NCBI GenBank assembly: GCA_026122915.1
Contig: JAGIXO010000004.1
Span: forward strand, 1-41,746
Direction: 5' to 3'
Source: Candidatus Electronema nielsenii
Lineage (GTDB): Bacteria > Desulfobacterota > Desulfobulbia > Desulfobulbales > Desulfobulbaceae
DNA length: 41,746 nucleotides
Each line of letters opens with the position of its first letter. Position 1 is the stretch's first letter. Positions 31,025 to 39,386 of the stretch are shown one piece after another. The notes beneath the pieces are model-generated. The model did no database searches, was not told the DNA's origin, and saw nothing but the letters and a program-made list of their open reading frames with translations. A program made the translations under genes and the position numbers.

Positions 31025-33223
31025 TTAGTCGCAGGAATCGCTTTTGTAAAGCCGGGCAAAGCCCTCAATGCGGGCCGCAGTTTCCGGGTCGAGTCGCAGG
31101 TTGTATTTGCGGACATATTCCGCTGCCATGCGGTGGGTGTTAAAGATCGGCACATTCAGTTTCAGGTTACTGACCGCCAACTGAAGGTACTCATCAGGCC
31201 GGTCATAGAACATCTCCAGCACCTTGGGCAGCAGCGCGTAAAAAGAGCGTGAATCCTCAGCATAAAGCAGGGTCTCAGGTGCCTCACTCAGGCTGTCAGC
31301 AGTAAGCGGGCCTTCGTAGCCAAACTTCCAGCCGGTCTGCCCCTCATGATACCCTTCTACCCACCAGCCGTCCATCACGCTCAGATTGGGTACGCCATTC
31401 ATGGCGGCTTTCATACCGCTGGTACCAGAAGCCTCTAAAGGCCGCTTAGGGCTGTTGAGCCAAGTATGGACTCCAGCAACCATCATCCGGGCGATACGCA
31501 TATCATAGCCGGGGATGAAAATCAAGCGGGCCAAGCCCTTGCTCCGTTGGTACAGTTCCTCTTGATTGTCGAGGATCAGCTTCAGCACTGACTTGCCAGG
31601 TTCGTCCTGCGGATGCGCTTTACCTGCGAAGAGGAAGTTGACCTTCCAGTTGTTTTTCAGCAAAATATCAGCTAAGGCCGGGATGTCCTCAAAAATCAGG
31701 TCAGCCCGCTTGTAGGTAGAAAAGCGGCGGGCAAAGCCAATGGTAAAGGTACCCGGACTGAGCTGGCTGGTCTCGCCCTGCCGAAGATGAGAGAGATAAT
31801 TGGGCGGATCAATCCACGTCTCTTCCATCCGGCTGCGGTGTTCCGAAAGCATCCGATTGACGTAGCTCACCAAGGTGCGGTTGTCTTCCGCCCACGCCTG
31901 CTGGAGCTTGCCAAGAAAAACCGGGTCGTTGCCGATTTCTGCTTGGACAAAGATACCTGGATCATCGCGCCAGCCAAACAGCTCGTCCGTACTGTCAAAG
32001 ACTGCTGCTCTGGCCGAGCTGATCCACGTCAGATGATGCACGCCGTTGGTCACAGCTCTAATCTTTTGTGCAAACTCAGGAAACTGTTTGCGGGTTACAT
32101 CTCGGTGTAGGCGACTGACGCTGTTCACCGCCCGATTGACTCGCATGGCAAAGGCGGTAAAGTTGTATTCATGCGGCGAATCTGCATCATTGGCTAACAG
32201 ATCAAGGATACGGTGGCAGGTGGCATGGCTGATGCCGGTGTAAAGCGAGCGGGCGAAGCGATCATGCCCGGCCTTAACCGGTGTGTGAATGGTATAGACA
32301 ATCCGCTTGGCTGCTTCCTCTGCTGCTGCTAAGATGTCTTGATCACTCATACAGTTGTGGCAGCCTTTCCCTAGCGTTTTCTCTAACTGGCGAAGAATGA
32401 GATGCAGCGTGACTGCCACCCCGTGCTGTTCATTGAGGTGAATGGTGCCTATCGTCAAGCCCAGCCGTTCCGCCAGAGGCAGCACCCCAGAACCGAGCAT
32501 TCGGCGCTGATTAGCCTTCATGATGTCGGATTTGGCACTGTACAACCGCAGACCGGCTTCGCGCACCCACGGCGGCGATGAGGGAATGGAGTAATCAAGT
32601 AGGAATTCTGGCACGAAATAGTCCATTTCCTCGCTGATTTCCATCTTCATCCAGACATGGGCCTTGGCCAAGGTGGGATGATCGTATTCATTGAAAAAAG
32701 GTACAGTCAGCTCTAACGGTTGACCGGGCTGTTCTGGGTCTTCTAATTGAAACAGAGTCGGTGTTGCTTCAGGACTCCACTGGGTAGCCTGATCAATCTG
32801 GCCTACTCTGGAATCAACCAGCTGGGAGAAATAACCTTCCCGGTAAAGCAGTGAGACCGCAAAGACCGGTATATGTAGATCAGCAAAGCTCTTCAGGGTA
32901 TCACCGGCCAACACGCCGAGACCACCGCTATAGTTGGGTACTTTACGGGGACCGTTTAAGTATTTTTTGAGCAAACGCAGGAGTGCTGGGTTTTCACTTT
33001 TCGTGTAGGCTTGTTCTCGAAGAAAATCTTGCACCGGATGAAAAATATCGGGGTCAGCACCGATTTCCATGGAAACATAGGCTACCGACCCGCTGTCGGG
33101 GCGGCTTAAAGCCTGCCAGACACGGTTGAAGACCTGCTGCGGTACGCCGAAGAAGGTACCAAATCTGCTGGTGCAGATCAGTTCTTCTGCACTATCAACA
33201 TTGACTGACTTTTTGGGAATCAC
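31025..33223 (-). CDS. glgP: Alpha-glucan phosphorylase (short, GT35 family)
   Basis: PLP-dependent phosphorolysis of glycogen or maltodextrin to glucose-1-phosphate. At 732 residues it belongs to the shorter 'alpha-glucan family phosphorylase' class found in archaea, Thermotoga and many anaerobes, not the 800+-residue GlgP class. Landmarks are YVSMEIGADPDIFHP near the N-terminus, PNYSGGLGVLAGDTLKSFAD, NEQHGVAVTLHL, TNGVHHLTWIS, the RRFSTYKRADLIF arginine/lysine segment and the PLP lysine region EASGTSGMKAAMNGVPNLS. It heads a minus-strand cluster with a hypothetical gene and the radical SAM gene, and is divergent from pal. Confidence 0.93.
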   Translation of the reverse strand: MIPKKSVNVDSAEELICTSRFGTFFGVPQQVFNRVWQALSRPDSGSVAYVSMEIGADPDIFHPVQDFLREQAYTKSENPALLRLLKKYLNGPRKVPNYSGGLGVLAGDTLKSFADLHIPVFAVSLLYREGYFSQLVDSRVGQIDQATQWSPEATPTLFQLEDPEQPGQPLELTVPFFNEYDHPTLAKAHVWMKMEISEEMDYFVPEFLLDYSIPSSPPWVREAGLRLYSAKSDIMKANQRRMLGSGVLPLAERLGLTIGTIHLNEQHGVAVTLHLILRQLEKTLGKGCHNCMSDQDILAAAEEAAKRIVYTIHTPVKAGHDRFARSLYTGISHATCHRILDLLANDADSPHEYNFTAFAMRVNRAVNSVSRLHRDVTRKQFPEFAQKIRAVTNGVHHLTWISSARAAVFDSTDELFGWRDDPGIFVQAEIGNDPVFLGKLQQAWAEDNRTLVSYVNRMLSEHRSRMEETWIDPPNYLSHLRQGETSQLSPGTFTIGFARRFSTYKRADLIFEDIPALADILLKNNWKVNFLFAGKAHPQDEPGKSVLKLILDNQEELYQRSKGLARLIFIPGYDMRIARMMVAGVHTWLNSPKRPLEASGTSGMKAAMNGVPNLSVMDGWWVEGYHEGQTGWKFGYEGPLTADSLSEAPETLLYAEDSRSFYALLPKVLEMFYDRPDEYLQLAVSNLKLNVPIFNTHRMAAEYVRKYNLRLDPETAARIEGFARLYKSDSCD

Positions 33224-33364
33224 GAGTATCCTTGGTGCTCTGCTAAAAAAATGCGCAGCCTACTGGGTCTTGGTTTTCATGACAAAACTTGGCTCCTCAA
33301 ACAGGTTAAGAGTAGATGGGCTGCTCAGGTTTTGCAAGCGAATTCCTTTTTTCACAGAAAAATG

Positions 33365-33392
33365 TTGAATTCTTCCCCTGTTCTGGTACGAT
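33365..33392 (+). promoter_or_regulatory. Possible promoter for pal
   Basis: TTGAAT (33365-33370), a 16-nt spacer and TACGAT (33387-33392) resemble a sigma70 promoter. Transcription from it would leave a leader of about 40 nt before the pal start at 33441. Confidence 0.35.
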
Positions 33393-33440
33393 ACGAGGAA
33401 CCAATACTGATAAAATACTTACCCAAGTATGGAGATGAAG

Positions 33441-34001
33441 ATGCAAGTGAGTAAAACGTTGTGTTTTTGTGTTTTTATGGCTTTAGTTGTACCTTTTTCC
33501 ATGACCGGCTGTAGCAAAAAGAAGCCGACCGATGCAGATGCTGCTGCGGCAGCAAGCAACGGAGGTAGTGCTGAGGCAGCAACAGGCGAGACTCCTGGAC
33601 AAGATGAATCCTTGGCAAGTCCAGCAGGACAAGATGGTCAAGGTAACTTTGCTGAAGGCCGTACTTCTGGACCAATGTTGCCGGTTTATTTCGATTACGA
33701 TTCCTCTCGGATTGAAGGCGACCAAGTTAGTCGAGTTGAGCATAACGGTGATTTTCTTAAAGAGAAAAAAGATAAGAAAATACGAATCGAAGGCAACTGC
33801 GACGAGCGTGGTACTCGGGAATACAACCTTGCTCTGGGCGAACGCCGCGCCAATGCAGCCAAAAAGTATCTGATCAAACTTGGCGTTGAGGCCGGACAGC
33901 TTTCAACGGTAAGCTGGGGCGAAGAAAAGCCGCTGGTCTTCGGTCAGGATGAGCAATCTTGGGCGCAGAACCGGAGAGCTGACTTTGTATTTGCTGAATA
34001 A
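33441..34001 (+). CDS. pal: Peptidoglycan-associated lipoprotein Pal
   Basis: Outer-membrane lipoprotein that anchors the envelope to peptidoglycan with the Tol system. ATG 33441 has GGAG at 6 nt; earlier in-frame ATGs at 33429 and 33435 lie in or before that site. The lipobox MTGC gives lipidated Cys24, followed by an Ala/Gly/Asp-rich linker (30-75) and the OmpA-like domain: PVYFDYDSSRIEGDQ, IRIEGNCDERGTREYNLALG and ERRANAAKKYL, with the Asp and Arg that bind diaminopimelate. Length 186 is normal. No tol genes are in the window. A strong terminator follows. Confidence 0.92.
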   Translation: MQVSKTLCFCVFMALVVPFSMTGCSKKKPTDADAAAAASNGGSAEAATGETPGQDESLASPAGQDGQGNFAEGRTSGPMLPVYFDYDSSRIEGDQVSRVEHNGDFLKEKKDKKIRIEGNCDERGTREYNLALGERRANAAKKYLIKLGVEAGQLSTVSWGEEKPLVFGQDEQSWAQNRRADFVFAE

Positions 34002-34021
34002 GGTCTGACCCGCACTGGTTT

Positions 34022-34064
34022 CAGGTTCTTCTGCCATCATGCTGAAGAACCTGTTTGTTTTTTC
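34022..34064 (+). terminator. Rho-independent terminator after pal
   Basis: CAGGTTCTTC (34022-34031) and GAAGAACCTG (34044-34053) form a perfect 10-bp stem with a 12-nt loop, followed by TTTGTTTTTTC. It separates pal from the skp group. Confidence 0.88.
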
Positions 34065-34117
34065 ACCATCCCGCCTCGTTTTAATCGATCTGTAATTCCC
34101 ATTCAAGGAGATATATT

Positions 34118-34627
34118 GTGAATAGAACTGCTACTCTTCTGGCTGCTCTTTTTTTCTTTGTTACCGCTTCTGTTTCTGCGGCAGAGGTAAAAATAGCTGT
34201 TCTTAATATTCAAGATGTGCTGACTAAATCTTCCGCAGGTATGGCAGCCAAGAGCAAAATTGAGCAGAGGATGAAGGAGCTGAAGGCTTCTTTTGAAAGT
34301 GACAAGCAGCAGTTGACCGCTTTTCAAGACGAGATGAAAAAAAAAGCATCAGTCTGGAGTGACGACAAAAAGCAAGAGCAGCTTCTTGAATTCCAAAAAA
34401 AGACCCGTGATTTTGAATTCAAACGAGATGATGCCAGAAAGGAACTCAAGAATCTTGAAGATAAGAATCTTGCTCCGATCATGAAGGAACTTGAGGGCAT
34501 AGTCCGCTCAGTTGCTGCTGCTAAAGGATATTCGGTTGTATTACCCAATACTGCGGTGTTATATTTTGACAACTCTGTCGATATCACCGGTGAAGTGCTG
34601 AACAGCCTCAACGCCAAGCTGAAATAA
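34118..34627 (+). CDS. Skp/OmpH-family periplasmic chaperone
   Basis: A 169-residue periplasmic chaperone for outer-membrane proteins in transit. The start is GTG 34118 with AAGGAG at 7 nt. The signal peptide is MNRTATLLAALFFFVTASVS with cleavage near SAA-E. The mature part begins with a beta strand (VKIAVLNIQDVL), goes into a long charged coiled coil (about 45-120, EQRMKELKASFESDKQQ...), and ends with VAAAKGYSVVLPNTAVLYF and DITGEVLNSLNAKL, the conserved Skp trimerisation body. It lies after the pal terminator and before the Fe-S/DUF3786 gene. Confidence 0.9.
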   Translation: MNRTATLLAALFFFVTASVSAAEVKIAVLNIQDVLTKSSAGMAAKSKIEQRMKELKASFESDKQQLTAFQDEMKKKASVWSDDKKQEQLLEFQKKTRDFEFKRDDARKELKNLEDKNLAPIMKELEGIVRSVAAAKGYSVVLPNTAVLYFDNSVDITGEVLNSLNAKLK

Positions 34628-34641
34628 TTTCTTCTGTTGGG

Positions 34642-35445
34642 ATGAATCCCTATCAATTTCTCCATTACACGCCCGGCACTAACTGCGGTGAGTGCGGTTA
34701 TCCCGCTTGTCTTGCCTTTGCAGTAGCCGTCACCAAGGCCGGAGTTTGCGCTGATCTTTGCCCGTATTTGAAGGATACATTGCCGCCGGAGGTGCTTGGT
34801 AATAAGGCCAGCGAGAACGCACTTGACCGCAGCCAAGAGGAACGCGAACTGGCCTTGGCTACTCACCTGCGGAGCAAAATGCAGGGGTTGGATTTACACA
34901 ATCTTGCCCCTCGCCTCGGCGCGAATTGGTCAGCAGAGCAGCCTGAATTGCTCCGGTTTTCTTTTCTTAGTCGCCCGGTGCAATTGGGAAAAGCTGGAGT
35001 TTTCATCAACGGCGAGTCACCTGCTGATCCCAGAGACCAAATTTTGCTGTATAATTATGTGGCCTCTGGTGGTGGGAGAAAACCTGAAGGTACTTGGGTC
35101 GGCATGGAAAGTCTGCCCAATTCTATTTCCAAAATCCGCACGTTAGCTACATACTGCGAAGAACGAATAGCGGAACGTTTTAGCGGCAGGGCAGGGCGGT
35201 TGATCGAATTATGCGCTGCCCTTGACGCAATTCCTGCCGAGCAAAATGCCGCTGCCGCCGCGATTATCCCTGTTCTCCCCTGCCTTCCCCTCTTGCTTTT
35301 ATTTTGGGATGCAGAGCCAGAAGATGGCTTTTCTGCCAAAGTAAAAATACTGTTTGATCAGCATGTACTCGATTTTCTTGATCTGGAATCCTTGGTCTTT
35401 GCCGCTGAACGCACGGCAGACCGTTTGCTGGAGTTAGACTGTTGA
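34642..35445 (+). CDS. Fe-S domain plus DUF3786 protein
   Basis: A 267-residue cytosolic protein. The N-terminus holds a four-Cys [4Fe-4S] motif, TNCGECGYPACLAFAVAV with C15, C18, C23 and then C40 in ADLCPYL, the kind seen in RnfB and corrinoid iron-sulfur proteins. Residues 80-267 match DUF3786, with an LLYNYVASGGG segment; DUF3786 proteins are widespread in sulfate reducers and acetogens and their function is not known. Electron transfer or corrinoid activation are possible. It starts 14 nt after skp, and its TGA overlaps the ATG of the heptose kinase gene. Confidence 0.82.
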   Translation: MNPYQFLHYTPGTNCGECGYPACLAFAVAVTKAGVCADLCPYLKDTLPPEVLGNKASENALDRSQEERELALATHLRSKMQGLDLHNLAPRLGANWSAEQPELLRFSFLSRPVQLGKAGVFINGESPADPRDQILLYNYVASGGGRKPEGTWVGMESLPNSISKIRTLATYCEERIAERFSGRAGRLIELCAALDAIPAEQNAAAAAIIPVLPCLPLLLLFWDAEPEDGFSAKVKILFDQHVLDFLDLESLVFAAERTADRLLELDC

Positions 35446-36437
35446 TGCTGCGCGACAAAATTGATTGTTTTGCCGAAGCCAAGATTTTAGTCATCGGCGA
35501 TGTGATTCTTGACCAGTTTATCTGGGGGACAGTCACGCGGATTTCCCCAGAAGCACCGGTGCCAGTGGTTGATGTCCGCAAGGAAGAATTGTTGCTTGGC
35601 GGCAGTGCGAATGTGGTACGGAACATCATCTCGCTGGGCGGCCACTGCGCACTTTGTGGGATCATCGGCGACGACACGATGGGCGCGGAGCTGCTGGCCT
35701 TGATGCGGGCCGTAGGTGCGCCGACTGAAGGTCTGATTAAAGGCCGTCGTCCGACGACGATCAAAACGCGAGTGGTGGCCCAAGGTCAGCAAGTGGTGCG
35801 CTATGACCGGGAAAAGAGCGGCCCACCTTCGGAACAGACGTTGCAAGGTTTGCTGAACTATATAAATATCCATCTTGTTAATTTTGATGCAATAATCGTT
35901 TCGGATTACGCCAAAGGCGTGATCTGTGACCCGCTCATGCGGCGACTGCATCAGCTTTTGGCCGAAACACGGGCGCAGAGCGGGCGAGCTATTCCCCTGA
36001 TTGTCGATCCTAAGCCAGTCAACGCAGGCAAATTCAGCGGGGCCACAGTGATCACCCCAAATAACTTTGAAGCGGCACAACTGAGTGGTGTGGCGATTAC
36101 TGACGAGCAAAGCCTGTTGGCTGCTGCCCGCAAAATCAAGCACGAGCTGGCCTGTGGCTCAGTGTTGATTACGCGCGGTGAGGCTGGCATGGCCTTACTG
36201 GAAGGCGAAAACGAGTTGGTTACTATTCCGACTGCGGCCAAGGAAGTTTATGATGTAACCGGTGCTGGCGATACGGTTGCAGCCACGCTCGCCCTTGGCT
36301 TGGCTGCGGGTTGCTCAATGACCGATGCCGCGATTATTGCTAATCATGCGGCTGGGATCGTGGTGGGCAAGGTTGGCACGGCCTCAGTCAACCGCGAGGA
36401 ACTATTAGCCGATTTAGACAAAGAGGAAGCACGATGA
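35445..36437 (+). CDS. hldE1 (rfaE1): D-glycero-beta-D-manno-heptose-7-phosphate kinase
   Basis: PfkB-family kinase that makes heptose-1,7-bisphosphate for the LPS inner core. ATG 35445 overlaps the upstream TGA (TGATG). Landmarks are VIGDVILDQFIWGTVTRISP, LGGSANVVRNIISLGG, KTRVVAQGQQVVRYDREK, SDYAKGV, the NNFEAAQLS region and the PfkB signature YDVTGAGDTVAATLAL with the catalytic Asp. At 330 residues only the kinase domain of HldE is present; the adenylyltransferase domain must be encoded elsewhere. It overlaps yicC by 4 nt. Confidence 0.92.
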   Translation: MLRDKIDCFAEAKILVIGDVILDQFIWGTVTRISPEAPVPVVDVRKEELLLGGSANVVRNIISLGGHCALCGIIGDDTMGAELLALMRAVGAPTEGLIKGRRPTTIKTRVVAQGQQVVRYDREKSGPPSEQTLQGLLNYINIHLVNFDAIIVSDYAKGVICDPLMRRLHQLLAETRAQSGRAIPLIVDPKPVNAGKFSGATVITPNNFEAAQLSGVAITDEQSLLAAARKIKHELACGSVLITRGEAGMALLEGENELVTIPTAAKEVYDVTGAGDTVAATLALGLAAGCSMTDAAIIANHAAGIVVGKVGTASVNREELLADLDKEEAR

Positions 36438-37315
36438 GACCACGCAGTATGACCGGCTTTGGTCGAGGCGAGGCAGAGGAAGGCGGACGGAGCTGGACAG
36501 TAGAAATTCGCACAGTCAATCATCGTTTTCTCGATCAGCGGGTGGTGCTGCCGCCTGCGTTGACCGGTTTAGAAGAACGGGTCAAGAAGACCGTGGCCGG
36601 ACAGCTCGACCGTGGCCGAGTAGAACTTTTCGTCTCGTGCCGGGGTAATCTGGCTGCTGCGCCGTTGTTGGCAGTTGATTTGGATTTAGCCCGCCAATAT
36701 CATAGCTGTTTGGTGCAGCTCAACGAACAACTCGGCCTTGGCTGCCACGTCAGTTTGAGTGATTTGCTTGCCCAGCGCGGTATTATTGTCCAGCAAGAGC
36801 AGAACCCAGATATTGAACAGGAATGGCCGCTGATCGAAAAAGCGGTGTTAGTCGCCCTTGCTGATTGCGACCGGATGCGCGAGCAAGAAGGCCAAGCCCT
36901 CAAAACGGAGCTGAACAGCCGTTTAGATGCCTTTGCCGCCACAGTCCGAGAGGTGCAAGTTGCGATGCCGCAGCTGGTCGCCCAGCGTCATCAGGAGTTA
37001 AAAGAGCGGCTGACCAAGCTGCTGGCGAGTGTAGATATTGATCCGGCTCGTTTGGCGCAGGAGGCAGCGATTATGGCGGACAAGGCTGATGTCACCGAAG
37101 AAGTGGTGCGTTTAACCAGTCACATCAGTCAATTCCGCAGCTTCTTGGACAGTGAAGAGCCTTCCGGCAGACGATTAGATTTCCTCCTACAAGAATTCTT
37201 GCGCGAAGTGAACACGTTGGCTTCAAAAATTTCCAATGCTGCCATTGCCCGCCTTGGTGTAGAGATGAAAAACGAGATTGAGAAATTACGCGAGCAGGTG
37301 CAGAACATCGAATAG
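36434..37315 (+). CDS. yicC: YicC/YloC-family endoribonuclease
   Basis: A 293-residue RNA-binding protein of the YicC family, shown in E. coli and B. subtilis to act as an endoribonuclease on small RNAs. The N-terminus RPRSMTGFGRGEAEE and VEIRTVNHRFLDQRVVLP is diagnostic, and the C-terminal half has the DUF1732 signature GRRLDFLLQEFLREVNTLA-SK with acidic residues for metal binding (VEMKNEIEKLREQVQNIE at the end). It overlaps the heptose kinase (ATGA). The next gene in relatives is usually a RemA-like gene and gmk; here a methyltransferase intervenes. Confidence 0.93.
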   Translation: MRPRSMTGFGRGEAEEGGRSWTVEIRTVNHRFLDQRVVLPPALTGLEERVKKTVAGQLDRGRVELFVSCRGNLAAAPLLAVDLDLARQYHSCLVQLNEQLGLGCHVSLSDLLAQRGIIVQQEQNPDIEQEWPLIEKAVLVALADCDRMREQEGQALKTELNSRLDAFAATVREVQVAMPQLVAQRHQELKERLTKLLASVDIDPARLAQEAAIMADKADVTEEVVRLTSHISQFRSFLDSEEPSGRRLDFLLQEFLREVNTLASKISNAAIARLGVEMKNEIEKLREQVQNIE

Positions 37316-37339
37316 CGAAATCAACTCAGGGAGAAAAGC

Positions 37340-37957
37340 ATGTCTGAACATTGGGATACAATTTTTTCCAACAAGAAAGATGCAGAACTTGGTTGGTATG
37401 AAAACGATGCTGCGCAGACATTAAAGTTTTTTGATCTCATTCCGTCACGAGAAACTGCCACAATTTTTTTACCAGGCGCAGGGACATCGGTGTTAATTGA
37501 TGCTCTGTTGGCAAAAGGCCATCAGCTTATTCTTAATGACATCAGCGATGTTGCATTAAGTAAGCTCAGGACGAGGATAGGGGAGAATGATAATGTATCA
37601 TTAATGCATTATGATATTGCTCACCCATTACCTGATGGCCTTGCGAAGACAATTGATATTTGGATAGACCGGGCTGTGCTTCATTTTCTCCTCAAGGAAA
37701 GTGACATTCAAGGCTATTTTACTAATCTGCATGCAGCGGTTCGTTCAGGCGGTTACGTATTATTGGCAGAGTTTGCGACTACAGGTGCGCAAAAGTGTGC
37801 TGGACTTGAACTACATCGCTATTCCATTGAAGAAATGACATTGCGAATGGGAAAAGACTTTGAGCTGATCAAGCATGAAGAATACATATTTATCAATCCA
37901 TCTGGTGATACACGTCCGTATGTCTATGGACTTTTCAAAAGACTTGCTGGACATTAG
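37340..37957 (+). CDS. Class I SAM-dependent methyltransferase
   Basis: A 205-residue soluble methyltransferase with a GGGAG ribosome-binding site. The N-terminus SEHWDTIFSNKKDAELGWYE is typical of small-molecule or thiopurine-like methyltransferases. Motif I is IFLPGAGTSVLIDAL, the acidic residue at the end of strand 2 is in LILNDISDVALSKL, motif II is MHYDIAHPLP, and the substrate-side segment WIDRAVLHFLLKESD follows. The substrate cannot be told. It is more AT-rich than yicC and the downstream genes and sits within an otherwise conserved yicC-remA-gmk order, so it looks like an insertion. Confidence 0.85.
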   Translation: MSEHWDTIFSNKKDAELGWYENDAAQTLKFFDLIPSRETATIFLPGAGTSVLIDALLAKGHQLILNDISDVALSKLRTRIGENDNVSLMHYDIAHPLPDGLAKTIDIWIDRAVLHFLLKESDIQGYFTNLHAAVRSGGYVLLAEFATTGAQKCAGLELHRYSIEEMTLRMGKDFELIKHEEYIFINPSGDTRPYVYGLFKRLAGH

Positions 37958-37963
37958 CACGTA

Positions 37964-38260
37964 ATGGACAATCGGCTCATTAATATCGGCTTTGGCAATG
38001 CAGTCAAAATCAGCCGCATTCTTGCCGTAGTCAATCCTGGCTCTTCGCCCATCCGCAAGCTCAAGGAAGAGGCCAAGCAAGAACACCGGTTGATTGACGT
38101 GACCGAAGGCCGCCGCACACGGGGCATCATCATTCTTGACAGCGGTCATTTGGTGCTGACCTCGGTCCAGCCGGAGACTATCAGTCAGCGTCTATCCGCC
38201 CTTGACAAAGATCAGGCTAATCCGGCTCGCCTATTGCAAACGGAGAACGATCATGAGTGA
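37964..38260 (+). CDS. RemA-like (DUF370) regulatory protein
   Basis: A 98-residue protein of the RemA/DUF370 family; in Bacillus RemA is a DNA-binding activator of matrix genes that forms ring-like arrays. The core LINIGFGNAVKISRILAVVN, SSPIRKLKEEAKQEHRLIDVT, GRRTRGIIILDSGHLVLTSV and PETISQRL is diagnostic. It overlaps gmk by 8 nt, so their translation is coupled; the same pair occurs in many bacteria. The function outside Bacillus is poorly known. Confidence 0.92.
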   Translation: MDNRLINIGFGNAVKISRILAVVNPGSSPIRKLKEEAKQEHRLIDVTEGRRTRGIIILDSGHLVLTSVQPETISQRLSALDKDQANPARLLQTENDHE

Positions 38261-38834
38261 AGGCATATTACTCGTCCTGTCTGCGCCCTCTGGCTGCGGC
38301 AAAACCACCATTTTGCGGCAAGTCATGGCTGAACTGCCCGGTTTGGCCTTTTCCGTTTCGCACACTACCCGCCAGTCTCGGCCCGGTGAAGTAAATGGGC
38401 GCGACTATCATTTTGTTAGCATAGAGCAGTTCAAGGCCATCCGCGACAGCACACCCTCTGGCTTTCTTGAATGGGCGGAAGTGCATGGCAATTTTTATGG
38501 CACTGCCCGGCAGGAAGTCGAGAGTCGCTTGGCTGCTGGAATTGATGTGATTCTTGATATTGACGTGCAAGGGGCAGAACAAGTGCGGCGCAATGCCGCG
38601 CCAGTGACGGTTTTCATCGCCCCGCCTTCATTAGCAGAATTAGAGCGACGACTGCGCGGGCGCGGTACTGAGAACGAAGAAAGCCTGCTTCGCCGTCTCG
38701 CTAATGCGGAAAAAGAAATGCAGGCTGCCGCTGCCTACACCTATCTGATCGTCAACGACCACTTAGAGCAGGCGATTTTGACTCTAAAATCTGTGATTTT
38801 AGCTGAACGTTGTCGTCAGCGACAGATATTGTAA
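38253..38834 (+). CDS. gmk: Guanylate kinase
   Basis: Phosphorylates GMP to GDP. The ATG at 38253, inside the end of the RemA-like gene, gives a 193-residue enzyme of normal size. It shows P-loop APSGCGKTT (11-19), the GMP-binding SVSHTTRQSRPGEVNGRDYHF, EWAEVHGNFYGTARQEV, and DIDVQGAEQVRR. A terminator hairpin follows 60 nt downstream. In related bacteria rpoZ often comes next, but here a minus-strand gene does. Confidence 0.94.
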   Translation: MSEGILLVLSAPSGCGKTTILRQVMAELPGLAFSVSHTTRQSRPGEVNGRDYHFVSIEQFKAIRDSTPSGFLEWAEVHGNFYGTARQEVESRLAAGIDVILDIDVQGAEQVRRNAAPVTVFIAPPSLAELERRLRGRGTENEESLLRRLANAEKEMQAAAAYTYLIVNDHLEQAILTLKSVILAERCRQRQIL

Positions 38835-38894
38835 CGAATCAGTAAGATATGGGCTTAATTCCGTCAGAAATTTAACAACGGATTGCCCACATAG

Positions 38895-38932
38895 AAAAGG
38901 CGACCCTCCTGACTGGAAGGCCGCCTTTTTTT
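38895..38932. terminator. Rho-independent terminator between gmk and the convergent gene
   Basis: AAAAGGCG (38895-38902) and CGCCTTTT (38922-38929) form an 8-bp stem with a 19-nt loop, followed by TTT. The A-run on the other side lets it act in both directions, ending gmk and the minus-strand 38946 gene. Confidence 0.8.
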
Positions 38933-38945
38933 ATTGCGACTGTTC

Positions 38946-39386
38946 TCAGTGTCCAGCTTTCAGCAGGCCGCTGGCAGCTAAAGCCAGAATCAATACCTCA
39001 ACAATGGCCATGATCATGTAGGCTTTCTCGCCTTTCTTCATAAAGACCGGCACGATTACGGCATAACACAACATGGTAATGCCAGAAAGAATAGCTATCG
39101 GTAGGAAGTTGAGAAAATCCCCTTTTCCGAGCAATGTCAACCAAGCCCAACCGGTGGGAGGATGATCAAAATGGAGAAAATTGTTGTTCACTGCGGTAAG
39201 ATAGTCTTTAACCGGAAGATTCCAGTAATTGGAAAGTTCATCTAACGGCACAACCGGGCTGATAATGCCAGTTACATAAAGGGCAAAGCTAATGACAATC
39301 AGCACCAGCCCAATCAGCATTCCTTTTTCTAACCAAGTAGCGTAGAGCAGCTGCTCTTCTGAGGCTACATTTTTTTCATTTGCCAT
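38946..39386 (-). CDS. Small three-helix membrane protein linked to a TauE/SafE permease
   Basis: A 146-residue inner-membrane protein. Three hydrophobic helices are visible: MLIGLVLIVISFALYVTGII (23-42), FLPIAILSGITMLCYAVIVPVF (about 94-115) and AYMIMAIVEVLILALAASGLL (about 122-142), with a roughly 50-residue polar loop (LPVKDYLTAVNNNFLHFDHP) between the first two. It overlaps the end of the TauE/SafE-type permease gene by 11 nt, so the two are translationally coupled. The arrangement recalls the DUF1634 proteins found next to such permeases, though I cannot confirm membership. Probably an accessory subunit. Confidence 0.65.
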   Translation of the reverse strand: MANEKNVASEEQLLYATWLEKGMLIGLVLIVISFALYVTGIISPVVPLDELSNYWNLPVKDYLTAVNNNFLHFDHPPTGWAWLTLLGKGDFLNFLPIAILSGITMLCYAVIVPVFMKKGEKAYMIMAIVEVLILALAASGLLKAGH

